Source: Rhizobium sp. 9140 (GTDB lineage: Bacteria > Pseudomonadota > Alphaproteobacteria > Rhizobiales > Rhizobiaceae). Taken from it: 64,000 bases of DNA. The position numbers and the translations under genes were made by a program. Shown one piece after another: positions 16,582-24,954 of the stretch. The notes under the pieces are model-generated. The model saw only the letters and a list, made by a program, of their open reading frames with translations. It did no database searches and had not been told where the DNA came from. The stretch lies in assembly GCF_900067135.1 (NCBI RefSeq), contig NZ_FJUR01000001.1:3041501-3105500 (forward strand). Direction: 5' to 3'. The number at the start of each line of letters is the position of its first letter. Within the stretch, counting starts at the first letter, position 1.

Positions 16582-17583
16582 ATGCGTCGACATCTGCCGC
16601 TGCTTTTCCCCCTGATGGTCATCCCGACCGTTCTTGTCCTCGCAGGCGCAGGCCTGCCGGAGGCCGGCCCCGTTCCGGACACGAAGCCCGCAACCGCCGA
16701 GACGCAATCCGCGCCGACGACGGAAAAGCAGTCCGAGGCAACGAGCACCGACGGTCAGCCGGTCGAACCGGCAGCGTCCAAAGATGTTCCAAAGCCCGAG
16801 ACGAAACCTGCGCCACCGGCAACCGACGCCGCGCCGGCAGAGCCCGAAACCGGGAAGCCGGAGAGTGAGACGAAGAAACCGGCGGAGCCCCCGGCAGAGC
16901 CCGATGCCGCCCGGCCGGAGACGAAGTCCGACGTGCCGGCACCGGGCGATTCTGCGCCTGCTGACAAGCCCGCCGACCCCAAGACCACGACGCCCGCCGC
17001 AGAACGCGTCATCACCCCGGAAGAGCCCGCAGCCTATGCGCAGTGCCTGACGGATCTGAAGGCGCTCGGCACGACTTTCTCGGAAAAGCCGCGCATCGAC
17101 GATGGCCAGGGCTGCGGTATCGACAAGCCGATTTCCGTGTCCGAGATCCTGCCGGGCATCAAGCTCGCGCCAGAGGCGACGCTGCGCTGCGAGGCCGCGC
17201 TGGAACTTGCCCGCTGGACGAAGGAGGCCGTACTTCCAGCGGCCCGCGTCGCGATGTCGGAGGATGGCGCGCTGAAGACCATCAACCAGGCCTCCAGCTA
17301 TATCTGCCGCCTGCGCAACAATGCCTCGACGGGCAAGATTTCCGAGCATGCCCGCGGCAATGCCATCGACATCGCCTCCTTCACCTTCAGGAACGGCGAA
17401 ACGATCGCGATCCAGCCGCGCGACGAGGACGGCACGCTTTCCGGCGCCTTCCAGCGTGCGGTGACGGCCACCGGATGCCTCTATTTCGAAACGGTGCTGG
17501 ACCCCGGCAGCGACGAGGCTCACGAAAACCACCTGCATTTCGACGTGCTGCAACGGCGCGGTAACTACCGTTATTGCCGCTGA
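16582..17583 (+). CDS. Extensin-like C-terminal domain protein, exported
   Basis: A 333-residue protein. A hydrophobic N-terminus (LPLLFPLMVIPTVLVLAGAG) acts as signal peptide or anchor. It is followed by a long low-complexity linker rich in Pro, Ala, Glu, Lys and Thr (about residues 25-140). The extensin-like C-terminal domain (about 150-333) has GCGIDKPI, ISEHARGNAIDIASF and HENHLHFDV. The His/Asp pattern resembles D-alanyl-D-alanine carboxypeptidase-like metallopeptidases, so a role in the cell wall is plausible but untested. ATG 16582 is preceded by GGATGGGTCCCT. Confidence 0.87.
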   Translation: MRRHLPLLFPLMVIPTVLVLAGAGLPEAGPVPDTKPATAETQSAPTTEKQSEATSTDGQPVEPAASKDVPKPETKPAPPATDAAPAEPETGKPESETKKPAEPPAEPDAARPETKSDVPAPGDSAPADKPADPKTTTPAAERVITPEEPAAYAQCLTDLKALGTTFSEKPRIDDGQGCGIDKPISVSEILPGIKLAPEATLRCEAALELARWTKEAVLPAARVAMSEDGALKTINQASSYICRLRNNASTGKISEHARGNAIDIASFTFRNGETIAIQPRDEDGTLSGAFQRAVTATGCLYFETVLDPGSDEAHENHLHFDVLQRRGNYRYCR

Positions 17584-17592
17584 TTTCAGAGC

Positions 17593-18726
17593 TTAACGGG
17601 CCAGAATGTCGCGCATCTCCACGAGATTGGAGCGAACGCGCAGGATGTAGAAGCCCATGGTCGCGAGGTGGGTCGGCATGATCCAGCCGTCCTCACGGCC
17701 GTTGGAGATGATGGCCGGCTGGATGCGGAGCGCCGAGCGCAGCTGCTTCAGGCTTTCCGCCCAGATCGGCGCCAGCCCACGCTGGGTGATGACGCCGTCG
17801 AAGTCGGCGCCGGCCGCTGCCATCACGCCGTAATAGCCGTAGAGCTGACCATAGGCGAACCAGAAACGGTCGTCCGCCCGCGTATCGAACCAGCCGCCAT
17901 TATGGTCTTCGGAACGCTCGCGGATCATCGCCGAGGTATTGCCGATATCGTTGGAAATGCGGTCGATGAACTCGATCAGATTGTCCGAGCGGCCATCGAA
18001 GGTCGCCTCGCATTTCACGAGACTCTCGTTGAACGCCTGCAGATCGCGCTTGGCGGACCGGTAGAAACTCGGTGTTGGCGTCTTCGGGCCGAAGGGGTCG
18101 AGCCCGAAATACCATGCGCCCTCATCGAACTGCATGTTGCTGCGGGCCTTTTGCAGGTTCTCGTTGATGCCAGACGTGCCGCGCACGCGGCCGAGCGAAT
18201 CCACCAGCTCCACCGTCGTGCGCCGCACCGCCTGATTCACGCCGCGCTGAAAGGATGCCTTGTTGTCGAGGAACGGGGTGTGGTCCCAGTCGATACCGAA
18301 GAAGCCCGCCTTGTAGAGCAGCATGGAGGATATCCAGGCATTCTCGTCGACATTGAAATCGATCAGGTCCGAGGCGACATCGACGATGGCCGAACGCTCG
18401 CAGGTTGGCGTTGCCGGAGCGGCGGCACCCGGCGCCAGCTTCACCGGCAGCCCGGCATCGGTCTTGCGTGCCGCGAAGTTATAGCGGTTGACGTAGTCGG
18501 GATCGAAATTCGTCCAGGCCTGCGTGGTATAGAGAAAATAGCCGTAGAGACCGACGAACAGGATGACGATGGCGGCGACCGGTCCCTTGACGATCCAGCC
18601 GCCACTTGCCCGGAACCAGCCGGCAAATTTGACGAAGGGAAACAGGAGCCAGGAGATGGCAATGCCCAGCCCCCGGCCGATCGCTGAAAAGAGGCGCTGG
18701 AAGAACGCGACGACCGGTTCGAGCAT
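17593..18726 (-). CDS. DUF2333 family membrane protein
   Basis: Encodes 377 residues from ATG 18726 (AAGGAA upstream); a GTG at 18762 would add 12. The N-terminal 75 residues contain an amphipathic/hydrophobic region and a clear membrane helix (GPVAAIVILFVGLYGYFLY). The remaining 300 residues are periplasmic by prediction and match the DUF2333 pattern (CERSAIVDVASDLIDFNVDENAW in part, and a WYFGLDPFGPKTPTPSFYR region). Function is unknown. It stands alone between the convergent extensin-like gene and the cytochrome gene upstream. Confidence 0.85.
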   Translation of the reverse strand: MLEPVVAFFQRLFSAIGRGLGIAISWLLFPFVKFAGWFRASGGWIVKGPVAAIVILFVGLYGYFLYTTQAWTNFDPDYVNRYNFAARKTDAGLPVKLAPGAAAPATPTCERSAIVDVASDLIDFNVDENAWISSMLLYKAGFFGIDWDHTPFLDNKASFQRGVNQAVRRTTVELVDSLGRVRGTSGINENLQKARSNMQFDEGAWYFGLDPFGPKTPTPSFYRSAKRDLQAFNESLVKCEATFDGRSDNLIEFIDRISNDIGNTSAMIRERSEDHNGGWFDTRADDRFWFAYGQLYGYYGVMAAAGADFDGVITQRGLAPIWAESLKQLRSALRIQPAIISNGREDGWIMPTHLATMGFYILRVRSNLVEMRDILAR

Positions 18727-18849
18727 GGAGGCGTGTTCCTTAATTGATAGGACGGATGACACAGGACTTGGGACACGGCGCTTGCTGCCCAGCCTGAGAC
18801 ATAGGCATAGCGGCCACCCGCCACAACCGGCTTCGTCCGGCCTCGCGCT

Positions 18850-19248
18850 TTATTGCGCAGCCGTGCTTTTCAGATAGGCGATCACGTCGGCTATATCCTT
18901 GTCGGTTTTCAGGCCGGCAAAGCTCATGCGCGTACCGGGAACCATGGCGCGCGGCGCCAGCAGATAAGCCGAGAGCCTTGCCTCGTCCCACACCTTGCCG
19001 TCGCTGGCGAACGCCGTCATCGCATCCGAATAGCCATAGCCTGCGACATGCGCGACGGCCCGGCCGACGACGCCTTGCAGGCTGGGGCCAACACGGTTCT
19101 CTGGCCCCGTCGCCGTGTGGCAGGCGCCGCATTTGCGAAACACCCGTTCCCCCGCTCCTGCATCTCCAATCGGGGCATCTCCGGCGCGCGCCGCACCTCC
19201 GGCTGCAACGAAGCAGATCAGAAGACAGAGGATGAAACCAATGCGCAT
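18850..19248 (-). CDS. Class I cytochrome c, exported
   Basis: A 132-residue protein with a signal peptide (MRIGFILCLLICFVAAGGAARA) and a mature c-type cytochrome. The heme-binding CGACH motif is near residue 40, GPSLQGVVGR follows, the axial Met ligand is in GTRMSFAGL, and it ends with the DVIAYLKS helix. It is a soluble periplasmic electron carrier like cytochrome c2/c550. ATG 19248 has GGGAG at 7 bases; a longer frame to 19278 lacks a good site. The thymidine kinase gene lies 33 bases upstream on the same strand. Confidence 0.9.
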   Translation of the reverse strand: MRIGFILCLLICFVAAGGAARAGDAPIGDAGAGERVFRKCGACHTATGPENRVGPSLQGVVGRAVAHVAGYGYSDAMTAFASDGKVWDEARLSAYLLAPRAMVPGTRMSFAGLKTDKDIADVIAYLKSTAAQ

Positions 19249-19281
19249 GTCGTGCTCCCGTGGATAAGGTGGAAACACAGC

Positions 19282-19863
19282 TTACGCTTCGTGCATCCGG
19301 TCGTCCCAGTGCCGGCGGCAGTAGGACACGTATTTCTCGTTGCCGCCGATCTCGACCTGCGCGCCTTCATGCATTACGCGGCCCTGCCCGTCGAGGCGCA
19401 CCACCATGGTCGCCTTGCGGCCGCAATGGCAGATGGTCCGCACCTCGCGCAATTCGTCCGCGATCGCCAGAAGCGCTGCGGAACCCGGAAACAGCTGTCC
19501 GCGGAAATCGGTGCGCAGACCATAGGCCATGACCGGCACGCCGAGCCGGTCGGCCACCCGTGCAAGCTGCCACACCTGCGCCTCGCTCAGAAACTGCGCC
19601 TCGTCCACGAATACGCACGCCGCATCCGTCTGCGATATCGCATCCTTGACCAGTGCATAAAGATCGTCCGCAACGCTGAACGCGATGGCATCCGATGACA
19701 GGCCGATGCGGGAGGAAACGCGCCCCTCGCCGGCCCGGTTGTCGAAGGCGGCTATCAGCACCACCGTCCGCATGCCGCGCTCTTCGTAATTGTAGGAGGA
19801 TTGCAGCAGCAGGGTCGATTTGCCGGCGTTCATCGTGGCGTAGTGGAAATAGAGCTTGGCCAT
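19282..19863 (-). CDS. tdk: Thymidine kinase
   Basis: Phosphorylates thymidine for salvage into dTMP. Encodes 193 residues of the type II TK family: P-loop ATMNAGKST (residues 9-17), VDEAQFL with the catalytic Glu, the lasso region [10 protein letters not shown], and a zinc site formed by Cys in CHCGRKA and the later CRRH. Length is typical. The start ATG 19863 has GAAAGGATCGTCGGC upstream. It may be co-transcribed with the downstream cytochrome gene. Confidence 0.95.
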   Translation of the reverse strand: MAKLYFHYATMNAGKSTLLLQSSYNYEERGMRTVVLIAAFDNRAGEGRVSSRIGLSSDAIAFSVADDLYALVKDAISQTDAACVFVDEAQFLSEAQVWQLARVADRLGVPVMAYGLRTDFRGQLFPGSAALLAIADELREVRTICHCGRKATMVVRLDGQGRVMHEGAQVEIGGNEKYVSYCRRHWDDRMHEA

Positions 19864-20259
19864 GCCGACGATCCTTTCGGGTTTTCAAGCGCACCGCGGG
19901 ATGGGGCGGCGCATAGCGCCCCGGCCGGCGGCTTCATGCCTGACCAAACGCCATTTGGCCAGAGCCCTGTTCGGGGGGCCGGCTTCGGTCATTCTCGCCC
20001 TTGCACCTATGCCTCGGTAATTCGATGCCCTATGTTCACGATCGTGAACGCTCGACCGCCCTCGCCGGTTCGACATCGCACTCCGGATCGACGGTCCACT
20101 AAATTCGATCGTGATCATGGAATGCGCCATTGCGACATCTGCTGTCGCATTACGGGCCGCGTGAGTTCGCAAGCGCAATACACTGACCTCACCGTCGGAT
20201 CTGGACATGCCGAGGATCCGATGCTCTTTCTGACGTCATAACAGGGGAACAAAAAACCA
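19864..20259. other. Intergenic region upstream of choX with a 16-bp palindrome
   Basis: 396 bases between divergent tdk and choX. It contains the perfect palindrome GTTCACGATCGTGAAC at 20034-20049, of the size and symmetry of a dimeric repressor site. The AGGGGAAC ribosome binding site for choX is at the end. No coding frame with family features is present; a 146-codon frame on the plus strand (19801-20241) looks random. Confidence 0.6.
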
Positions 20260-21216
20260 ATGACCAGAAGTTTCGCCCGCCTGCTCACGCTGTCCGCCGC
20301 CGTTTCTCTGAGCGCGCTGAGCGCTGGAACCGCGCTCGCCGCCGACCCGGCAAGCTGTGCCACCGTGCGCTTCTCCGATGTCGGCTGGACGGACATCACG
20401 GCCACGACCGCAACGGTTGCAGCTGTTGTCGAAGGCCTCGGCTACACGCCGGACATCAAGGTGCTATCGGTTCCCGTCACCTACCAGTCGCTGAAGAACA
20501 AGGACATCGACGTCTTCCTCGGCAACTGGATGCCGGCGCAGGAAAAGGACGTAAAGCCCTATCTGGACGACAAGACGGTCGAATCGCTAGGCGCGAACCT
20601 TGAAGGCGCGAAATACACGCTCGCCACCAATGCAAAGGGTGCCGCTCTCGGCATCAAGGACTTCTCCGACATCGGCAAGCACAAGGACGAACTCGGCGGC
20701 AAGATCTACGGCATCGAGCCAGGCAATGACGGCAATCGCCTCGTCATGACGCTGATCGAGAAGAACGAGATGGGCATGGGCGGTCTCGAGATCGTCGAAA
20801 GCTCGGAACAGGGCATGCTGTCGCAGGTCGCGCGCGCCCAGAAGGACGACAAGCCGGTCGTCTGGCTCGGCTGGGCTCCCCACCCGATGAATTCGACATT
20901 CGAGATGACCTACCTTACGGGCGGCGACTCCACCTTCGGCCCGAACTTCGGCGGCGCGACCGTCTACACCAACACGCGCGCCGGCTATGTGTCGGAATGC
21001 CCGAATATCGGCAAGCTGATCTCCAACGTGAAGTTCACCCTCGATATGGAAAACCATATCATGGGCAAGATCCTGAACGACAGCGAGGAGCCCGAGACGG
21101 CAGCGAAGGAATGGCTGAAGGCCAACCCGACCGCCATCGAACCCTGGCTTGCCGGCGTCACGACGCTGGACGGCAAGGATGGCCTACCGGCCGTCAAAGC
21201 GGCACTCGGCCTCTGA
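20260..21216 (+). CDS. choX: Choline ABC transporter substrate-binding protein
   Basis: A 318-residue periplasmic binding protein with a signal peptide cleaved after GTALAA. The aromatic cage for the quaternary ammonium is visible: W in FSDVGWTDI, W in FLGNWMPAQEKD and W in VVWLGWAPHPMN. CPNIGKLISNVKF near the end is typical of ChoX. It delivers choline to ChoWV for conversion to glycine betaine or use as carbon and nitrogen. It heads the choXWV cluster. A palindrome at 20034-20049 may be its operator. Confidence 0.95.
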   Translation: MTRSFARLLTLSAAVSLSALSAGTALAADPASCATVRFSDVGWTDITATTATVAAVVEGLGYTPDIKVLSVPVTYQSLKNKDIDVFLGNWMPAQEKDVKPYLDDKTVESLGANLEGAKYTLATNAKGAALGIKDFSDIGKHKDELGGKIYGIEPGNDGNRLVMTLIEKNEMGMGGLEIVESSEQGMLSQVARAQKDDKPVVWLGWAPHPMNSTFEMTYLTGGDSTFGPNFGGATVYTNTRAGYVSECPNIGKLISNVKFTLDMENHIMGKILNDSEEPETAAKEWLKANPTAIEPWLAGVTTLDGKDGLPAVKAALGL

Positions 21217-21226
21217 TCCAGACATG

Positions 21227-21250
21227 AAGGCGGGGGAAACTCCGCCTTTT
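21227..21250 (+). terminator. Terminator-like hairpin between choX and choW
   Basis: AAGGCGG (21227-21233) pairs with CCGCCTT (21242-21248) and is followed by TT then CC. The weak U-tract suggests partial termination or mRNA stabilisation. This would explain higher yield of the binding protein than of the membrane parts, a common pattern in such operons. Confidence 0.6.
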
Positions 21251-21398
21251 CCGCACTGGCATCCAGGCTTATCCAAGCCCCATTTCCCTCAGATCCGTCT
21301 TTCTTCGATCCGGCCTTTGCGATCCGCGCCTGCGCGGTCCATGATGTCTCAGCGATCGATGTCGTATCATCCGTCACTCTTTCAGGAGAGGATCCCGC

Positions 21399-22244
21399 AT
21401 GGATTTTCTGACAGGACACCGTGTTCCTATCGGCCAGGGCGCGAAGGCCTTCGTCGACTGGTTGACGACCAATTTCAGCCTGTTCTTCGACCAGCTCTCC
21501 AGCTTCCTGTCGGGCGTCGTCACGGCCATTCTTTTCGTTCTGCAGTATCCACATCCCCTCGTCGTCGTCGGCATCGTCACCGTACTGGCCTGGTGGCTGC
21601 GCCGCTCCATCGGCGTCACGCTCTTCACCGGCCTTGGCCTGCTGCTCATCATCAACCAGGGTTACTGGAAGGAAACGACGGAAACGCTGGCCCTCGTGCT
21701 GGCGGCAAGCGTCGTCTCCATGGCCATCGGCATTCCCCTGGGCATCGCCGCCGCGCGGCGCGCCTGGGTCTACGCCTTCATGCGCCCCGTACTTGACCTG
21801 ATGCAGACCATCCCGACCTTCGTCTATCTCATTCCTGCGTTGATCCTTTTCGGCCTCGGCATGGTCCCCGGTCTGATCGCCACCGTCATCTTCGCGATTC
21901 CGGCGCCCATCCGCCTGACGCGGCTCGGCATCATCTCGACCCCACCCTCCCTGACAGAGGCGGCCGTGTCCTTCGGCGCCACGCCATCGCAGGTGCTGCG
22001 CAAGATCGAGCTGCCCTTCGCCACGCCGCAGATCATGGCAGGCCTTACCCAGACCATCATGCTGTCGCTGTCCATGGTGGTCATCTCCGCCCTCGTCGGT
22101 GCCAACGGGCTCGGCGTTCCCGTGCTGCGCGCGCTGAACACGGTTAACGTCGCCAAGGGCTTCGAGGCCGGCCTCTGCATCGTTATTCTCGCGATCATTC
22201 TCGATCGCCTCTTCCGCTCCTCGGACGAAGGAGAAGGCGCATGA
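21399..22244 (+). CDS. choW: Choline ABC transporter permease
   Basis: A 281-residue inner-membrane permease with six or seven membrane helices. The EAA loop that contacts the ATPase is seen in LTEAAVSFGATPSQVLRKIELPFA (cut here to EAAVSFGATPSQVLRKI). It belongs to the ProW/OpuAB family and matches ChoW in length. ATG 21399 is preceded by AGGAGAGGATCCCGC. It overlaps choV by 4 bases (ATGA), giving tight coupling. Confidence 0.95.
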   Translation: MDFLTGHRVPIGQGAKAFVDWLTTNFSLFFDQLSSFLSGVVTAILFVLQYPHPLVVVGIVTVLAWWLRRSIGVTLFTGLGLLLIINQGYWKETTETLALVLAASVVSMAIGIPLGIAAARRAWVYAFMRPVLDLMQTIPTFVYLIPALILFGLGMVPGLIATVIFAIPAPIRLTRLGIISTPPSLTEAAVSFGATPSQVLRKIELPFATPQIMAGLTQTIMLSLSMVVISALVGANGLGVPVLRALNTVNVAKGFEAGLCIVILAIILDRLFRSSDEGEGA

Positions 22245-23290
22245 GCGATGCCGTGATCTTCGGAAATGTCGATATCGTGTTCGGCGAACGCCCCGAAAGG
22301 GCCTTGCAGATGGTCGATGCCGGCAAGACCCGCGACGAGATCGGCGAGGCCACGGGTCTCGTTCTCGGCGTGGCCGGTGCATCGCTCACCGTGCGCGAAG
22401 GCGAAATCCTCGTGCTGATGGGGCTGTCGGGCTCTGGAAAGTCGACGCTGCTGCGAGCGGTCAATGGTCTGGCGCCTGTGGTGCGTGGCAATGTCAGCGT
22501 GAAGACGGGCAACGGCACGATCGACCCTTACCGCGCGACGTCCAAGGCCTTGCGCGACTTCCGCATGCACACCGTCTCCATGGTGTTCCAGCAGTTCGCG
22601 CTTCTGCCCTGGCGCACGGTCGAGGACAATGTCGGCTTCGGACTCGAGCTTGCCGGCGTGCCAGATGCCGAGCGCCGGCGCCGCGTCGGCGAACAGCTGG
22701 AACTGGTCAACCTCACGCAGTGGGCCGGCCGCAAGGTGCAGGAGCTCTCCGGCGGTATGCAGCAGCGCGTCGGCCTTGCCCGGGCCTTTGCCACCGGCGC
22801 GCCGATCCTCCTGATGGACGAGCCTTTTTCGGCACTCGACCCGCTCATCCGCACGCGCCTGCAGGACGAGCTTCTCGAATTCCAGCGCCGGCTGAAAAAG
22901 ACCATTCTGTTCGTCAGTCACGATCTGGACGAAGCCTTCCGGATCGGCAACCGCATCGCCATCATGGAGGGTGGACGCATCATCCAGTGCGGCACGCCGC
23001 AGGAAATCGTCAAGAACCCCGCCAATCAGTATGTGGCCGATTTCGTTCAGCACATGAACCCGATCACCATGCTGACCGCGACAGATGTCATGCAGCGCGG
23101 CCTTGCCCAGCGCCCCTCGCCTGGTGGCGTCAGTGCCACAGCAGCACCCGATACGCCGCTGATCGACATCCTCGACGCCATGACCCGCCAGCCGGGCGCG
23201 ATCGGCGTCGTCGAAAACGGTGCCGTCATCGGGACCATCGACGCTCAGGACGTGATTGAGGGCCTGACGCGGCATCGAACGCGCCCCTGA
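22241..23290 (+). CDS. choV: Choline ABC transporter ATP-binding protein
   Basis: A 349-residue ATPase. It shows Walker A GLSGSGKST (about 63-71), the Q-loop in VFQQFALLPWRTV, the signature LSGGMQQRVGLARA, Walker B ILLMDEPFSALDP and the switch His in FVSHDLDEA. The N-terminal extension of about 35 residues before the ABC core and the C-terminal tail (residues 290-349, CBS-like remnant) fit the ProV/ChoV family. The start overlaps choW. Energises choline import. Confidence 0.95.
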   Translation: MSDAVIFGNVDIVFGERPERALQMVDAGKTRDEIGEATGLVLGVAGASLTVREGEILVLMGLSGSGKSTLLRAVNGLAPVVRGNVSVKTGNGTIDPYRATSKALRDFRMHTVSMVFQQFALLPWRTVEDNVGFGLELAGVPDAERRRRVGEQLELVNLTQWAGRKVQELSGGMQQRVGLARAFATGAPILLMDEPFSALDPLIRTRLQDELLEFQRRLKKTILFVSHDLDEAFRIGNRIAIMEGGRIIQCGTPQEIVKNPANQYVADFVQHMNPITMLTATDVMQRGLAQRPSPGGVSATAAPDTPLIDILDAMTRQPGAIGVVENGAVIGTIDAQDVIEGLTRHRTRP

Positions 23291-23360
23291 GGCCTCCAGC
23301 ACGCGTCCAGCCAAAGCGGCTTCACAAGACAGCTTTGCTCTGTAGGCTCCCGAGCCGAAT

Positions 23361-23384
23361 CGTTCGCGACACGTGCCGCGAACG
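23361..23384. repeat. Inverted repeat upstream of the HugZ-like gene
   Basis: CGTTCGCG (23361-23368) and CGCGAACG (23377-23384) flank an 8-base spacer. It lies 31 bases before the ATG of the HugZ-like gene and has the geometry of an operator, or of a 5' UTR hairpin. Confidence 0.6.
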
Positions 23385-23415
23385 ACGAAGCGTCGCGACG
23401 TCAGGGAGCCCCGAA

Positions 23416-24156
23416 ATGACAGACAAACCACCCGTATTGCGCGAAACGGACGAGGCGGCGCGAAAGCTCGCCCGCCTTGTCCTGCGTGAACAGCGCAGCG
23501 CAGCCATCGCCGTTCTCGAACCGGCCAGCGACGGCTTCCCCTTCGTCAGCCGTGTGCTCCTTGGCTTCGACATCGACGGCACGCCGGTCATCTTGGCCTC
23601 GCGGCTGGCAACCCATACGCAGGCGCTGCTCGCCGATGTCAGGTGCTCGCTGCTTGCCGGACGCACGGGCAAGGGCGATCCACTCGCACATCCGAGAATC
23701 ACCGTGCAGTGCGAGGCGGAACCCGTGACGCACACGGACCCGCGGCACCCGCGCTTGCGGTCCCGCTTCCTGGGGCGCCATCCCAAAGCGCAGCTTTATA
23801 TCGATTTCCCCGATTTCCTGTTTTTCCGGCTTGCACCTCTCCGCGCAAGCTTCAATGCGGGCTTCGGCCGGGCTTACGTGTTGGGAGGAAATGACCTTCT
23901 GATCGCGTCGCCTGCGCTGGAAGAAATCGCAGCAGCAGAACGCGTTCTTCTTGACGAACTCGAAAGCAACGGAGATGCTGTCACATATAGGGTTGTGGAC
24001 GATCCCGAGCCGGTTACTCCGGGCTGGCAAGTGACGGGCATCGATGCCGAGGGAATCGATCTTGCCTTCGGAGACGCATTCCGTCGGGTGGTCTTTCCCC
24101 GGCAGGTTGAAAACACAGCGGATCTCCGCGCAATGTTCGTCAAACTTTACCGTTAA
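23416..24156 (+). CDS. HugZ-like pyridoxamine 5'-phosphate oxidase-fold protein
   Basis: Encodes 246 residues. The N-terminal split-barrel flavin-binding-like domain (about 8-140) has LVLREQRSAAIAVLEP and GFPFVSRVLLGFD. The C-terminal part (about 165-246), with DAEGIDLAFGDAFRRVVFP, is the DUF2470 domain. This two-domain layout is that of HugZ, a heme-binding or heme-degrading protein, though many relatives have no known role. ATG 23416 has AGGGAG upstream; a frame from 23335 lacks family sequence. It is 125 bases after choV and may be separate, since an inverted repeat lies between. Confidence 0.82.
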   Translation: MTDKPPVLRETDEAARKLARLVLREQRSAAIAVLEPASDGFPFVSRVLLGFDIDGTPVILASRLATHTQALLADVRCSLLAGRTGKGDPLAHPRITVQCEAEPVTHTDPRHPRLRSRFLGRHPKAQLYIDFPDFLFFRLAPLRASFNAGFGRAYVLGGNDLLIASPALEEIAAAERVLLDELESNGDAVTYRVVDDPEPVTPGWQVTGIDAEGIDLAFGDAFRRVVFPRQVENTADLRAMFVKLYR

Positions 24157-24203
24157 CTCCCCCGAAGTACCCCTAAATCTCGCATAGGCCTGTTGTTCCC
24201 TTT

Positions 24204-24219
24204 ATGCGTCATGCCTAAT
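24204..24219 (-). promoter_or_regulatory. Candidate NolR-binding site
   Basis: On the minus strand ATTAG (24219-24215), nine bases, then AT (24205-24204) matches the published NolR consensus (A/T)TTAG-N9-A(T/A). It lies about 57 bases upstream of the NolR-like gene, consistent with autoregulation. The consensus is loose, so chance occurrence is possible. Confidence 0.45.
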
Positions 24220-24275
24220 TGTCTCATTCTAGCCGCACCAAATGGGTGGGGCCAAGACGTCGCATGGAGTATGGC

Positions 24276-24617
24276 ATGGAAACAATTCCTCCCCACCAGC
24301 ATGAAAAAGCCGAGGTCGCTGCGGATTTTCTTTCGGCTATGGCCAACCCGAAGCGGCTGCTGATCCTGAACGAACTGGTCAAGGGCGAAATGGCTGTCGG
24401 AGCGCTTGCTGCTCAGGTCGGCCTTAGTCAGTCTGCACTTTCGCAACACCTGTCGAAGCTTCGGGCCCAGAGCCTGGTTACGACACGCCGCGACGCCCAG
24501 ACGATCTACTACTCGTCTTCGTCCGAGTCCGTTTTGAAGGTCCTCTCGATGCTGTCCGAAATCTACGGCGCAGCAGACGCGAAGGAAGAAGCACAGCCGC
24601 GTCGCCGCTCTGCGTAA
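24276..24617 (+). CDS. nolR: NolR-like ArsR/SmtB-family transcriptional regulator
   Basis: A 113-residue winged-helix protein. The segment FLSAMANPKRLLILNELVKGE (residues 18-38, part shown), the recognition helix SQSALSQHLSKLR (51-63) and the wing RRDAQTIYYSSSS (71-83) resemble NolR of Sinorhizobium, recalled from memory. NolR represses nodulation genes there and acts as a global regulator. No ArsR metal-binding CVC motif is present, as expected for NolR. ATG 24276 has GGAG at 6 bases; ATG 24264 is an alternative. A candidate binding site lies upstream and a strong terminator downstream, so it is a single-gene unit. Confidence 0.85.
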   Translation: METIPPHQHEKAEVAADFLSAMANPKRLLILNELVKGEMAVGALAAQVGLSQSALSQHLSKLRAQSLVTTRRDAQTIYYSSSSESVLKVLSMLSEIYGAADAKEEAQPRRRSA

Positions 24618-24954
24618 TATTGCGCGAAAGCCGCTGGTATCGGCGAAAGTCGAGATGTACGGCGGCGCGAAGCGGGCAGATAGCAACGCATAACCCTCAA
24701 CCCAGCCTTTGTCGAGGCGGGCAAATTTTGCGTGACGAAAGCCAGGAGTCAGAACGGTTCCTGGCTTTTTTCTTTTCTCAATCATCTCAAGTGTTATTTG
24801 TGACTTACATAAATTATTCTCGTGACGCCTGCCCCGGCACGACAACGCATGCGGCATATCTTGACGCCCTCAGGCCCGCTGATAGTTTGACCATCGGATA
24901 AAATTCGCCGATCAGCTCAAACGCCAAATGGCCGTGTTGGCCATGGAGACCGTC
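24618..24954. other. Intergenic region between nolR and the aminotransferase
   Basis: 337 bases. The first half holds the nolR terminator (24738-24770). The second half should hold the aminotransferase promoter: TTGACG at 24861-24866 with TAGTTT 16 bases later is a weak candidate. A short AT-rich patch spans 24780-24825. I see no gene. Confidence 0.45.
24738..24770 (+). terminator. Rho-independent terminator of nolR
   Basis: AAAGCCAGGA (24738-24747) and TCCTGGCTTT (24759-24768) form a perfect 10-bp stem, followed by TTTTCTTTTC. Confidence 0.9.

Noticed and set aside
19801..20241. A 146-codon plus-strand frame between tdk and choX
   Set aside because: It overlaps the 5' end of tdk antisense and spans the palindrome; composition and ending look random.
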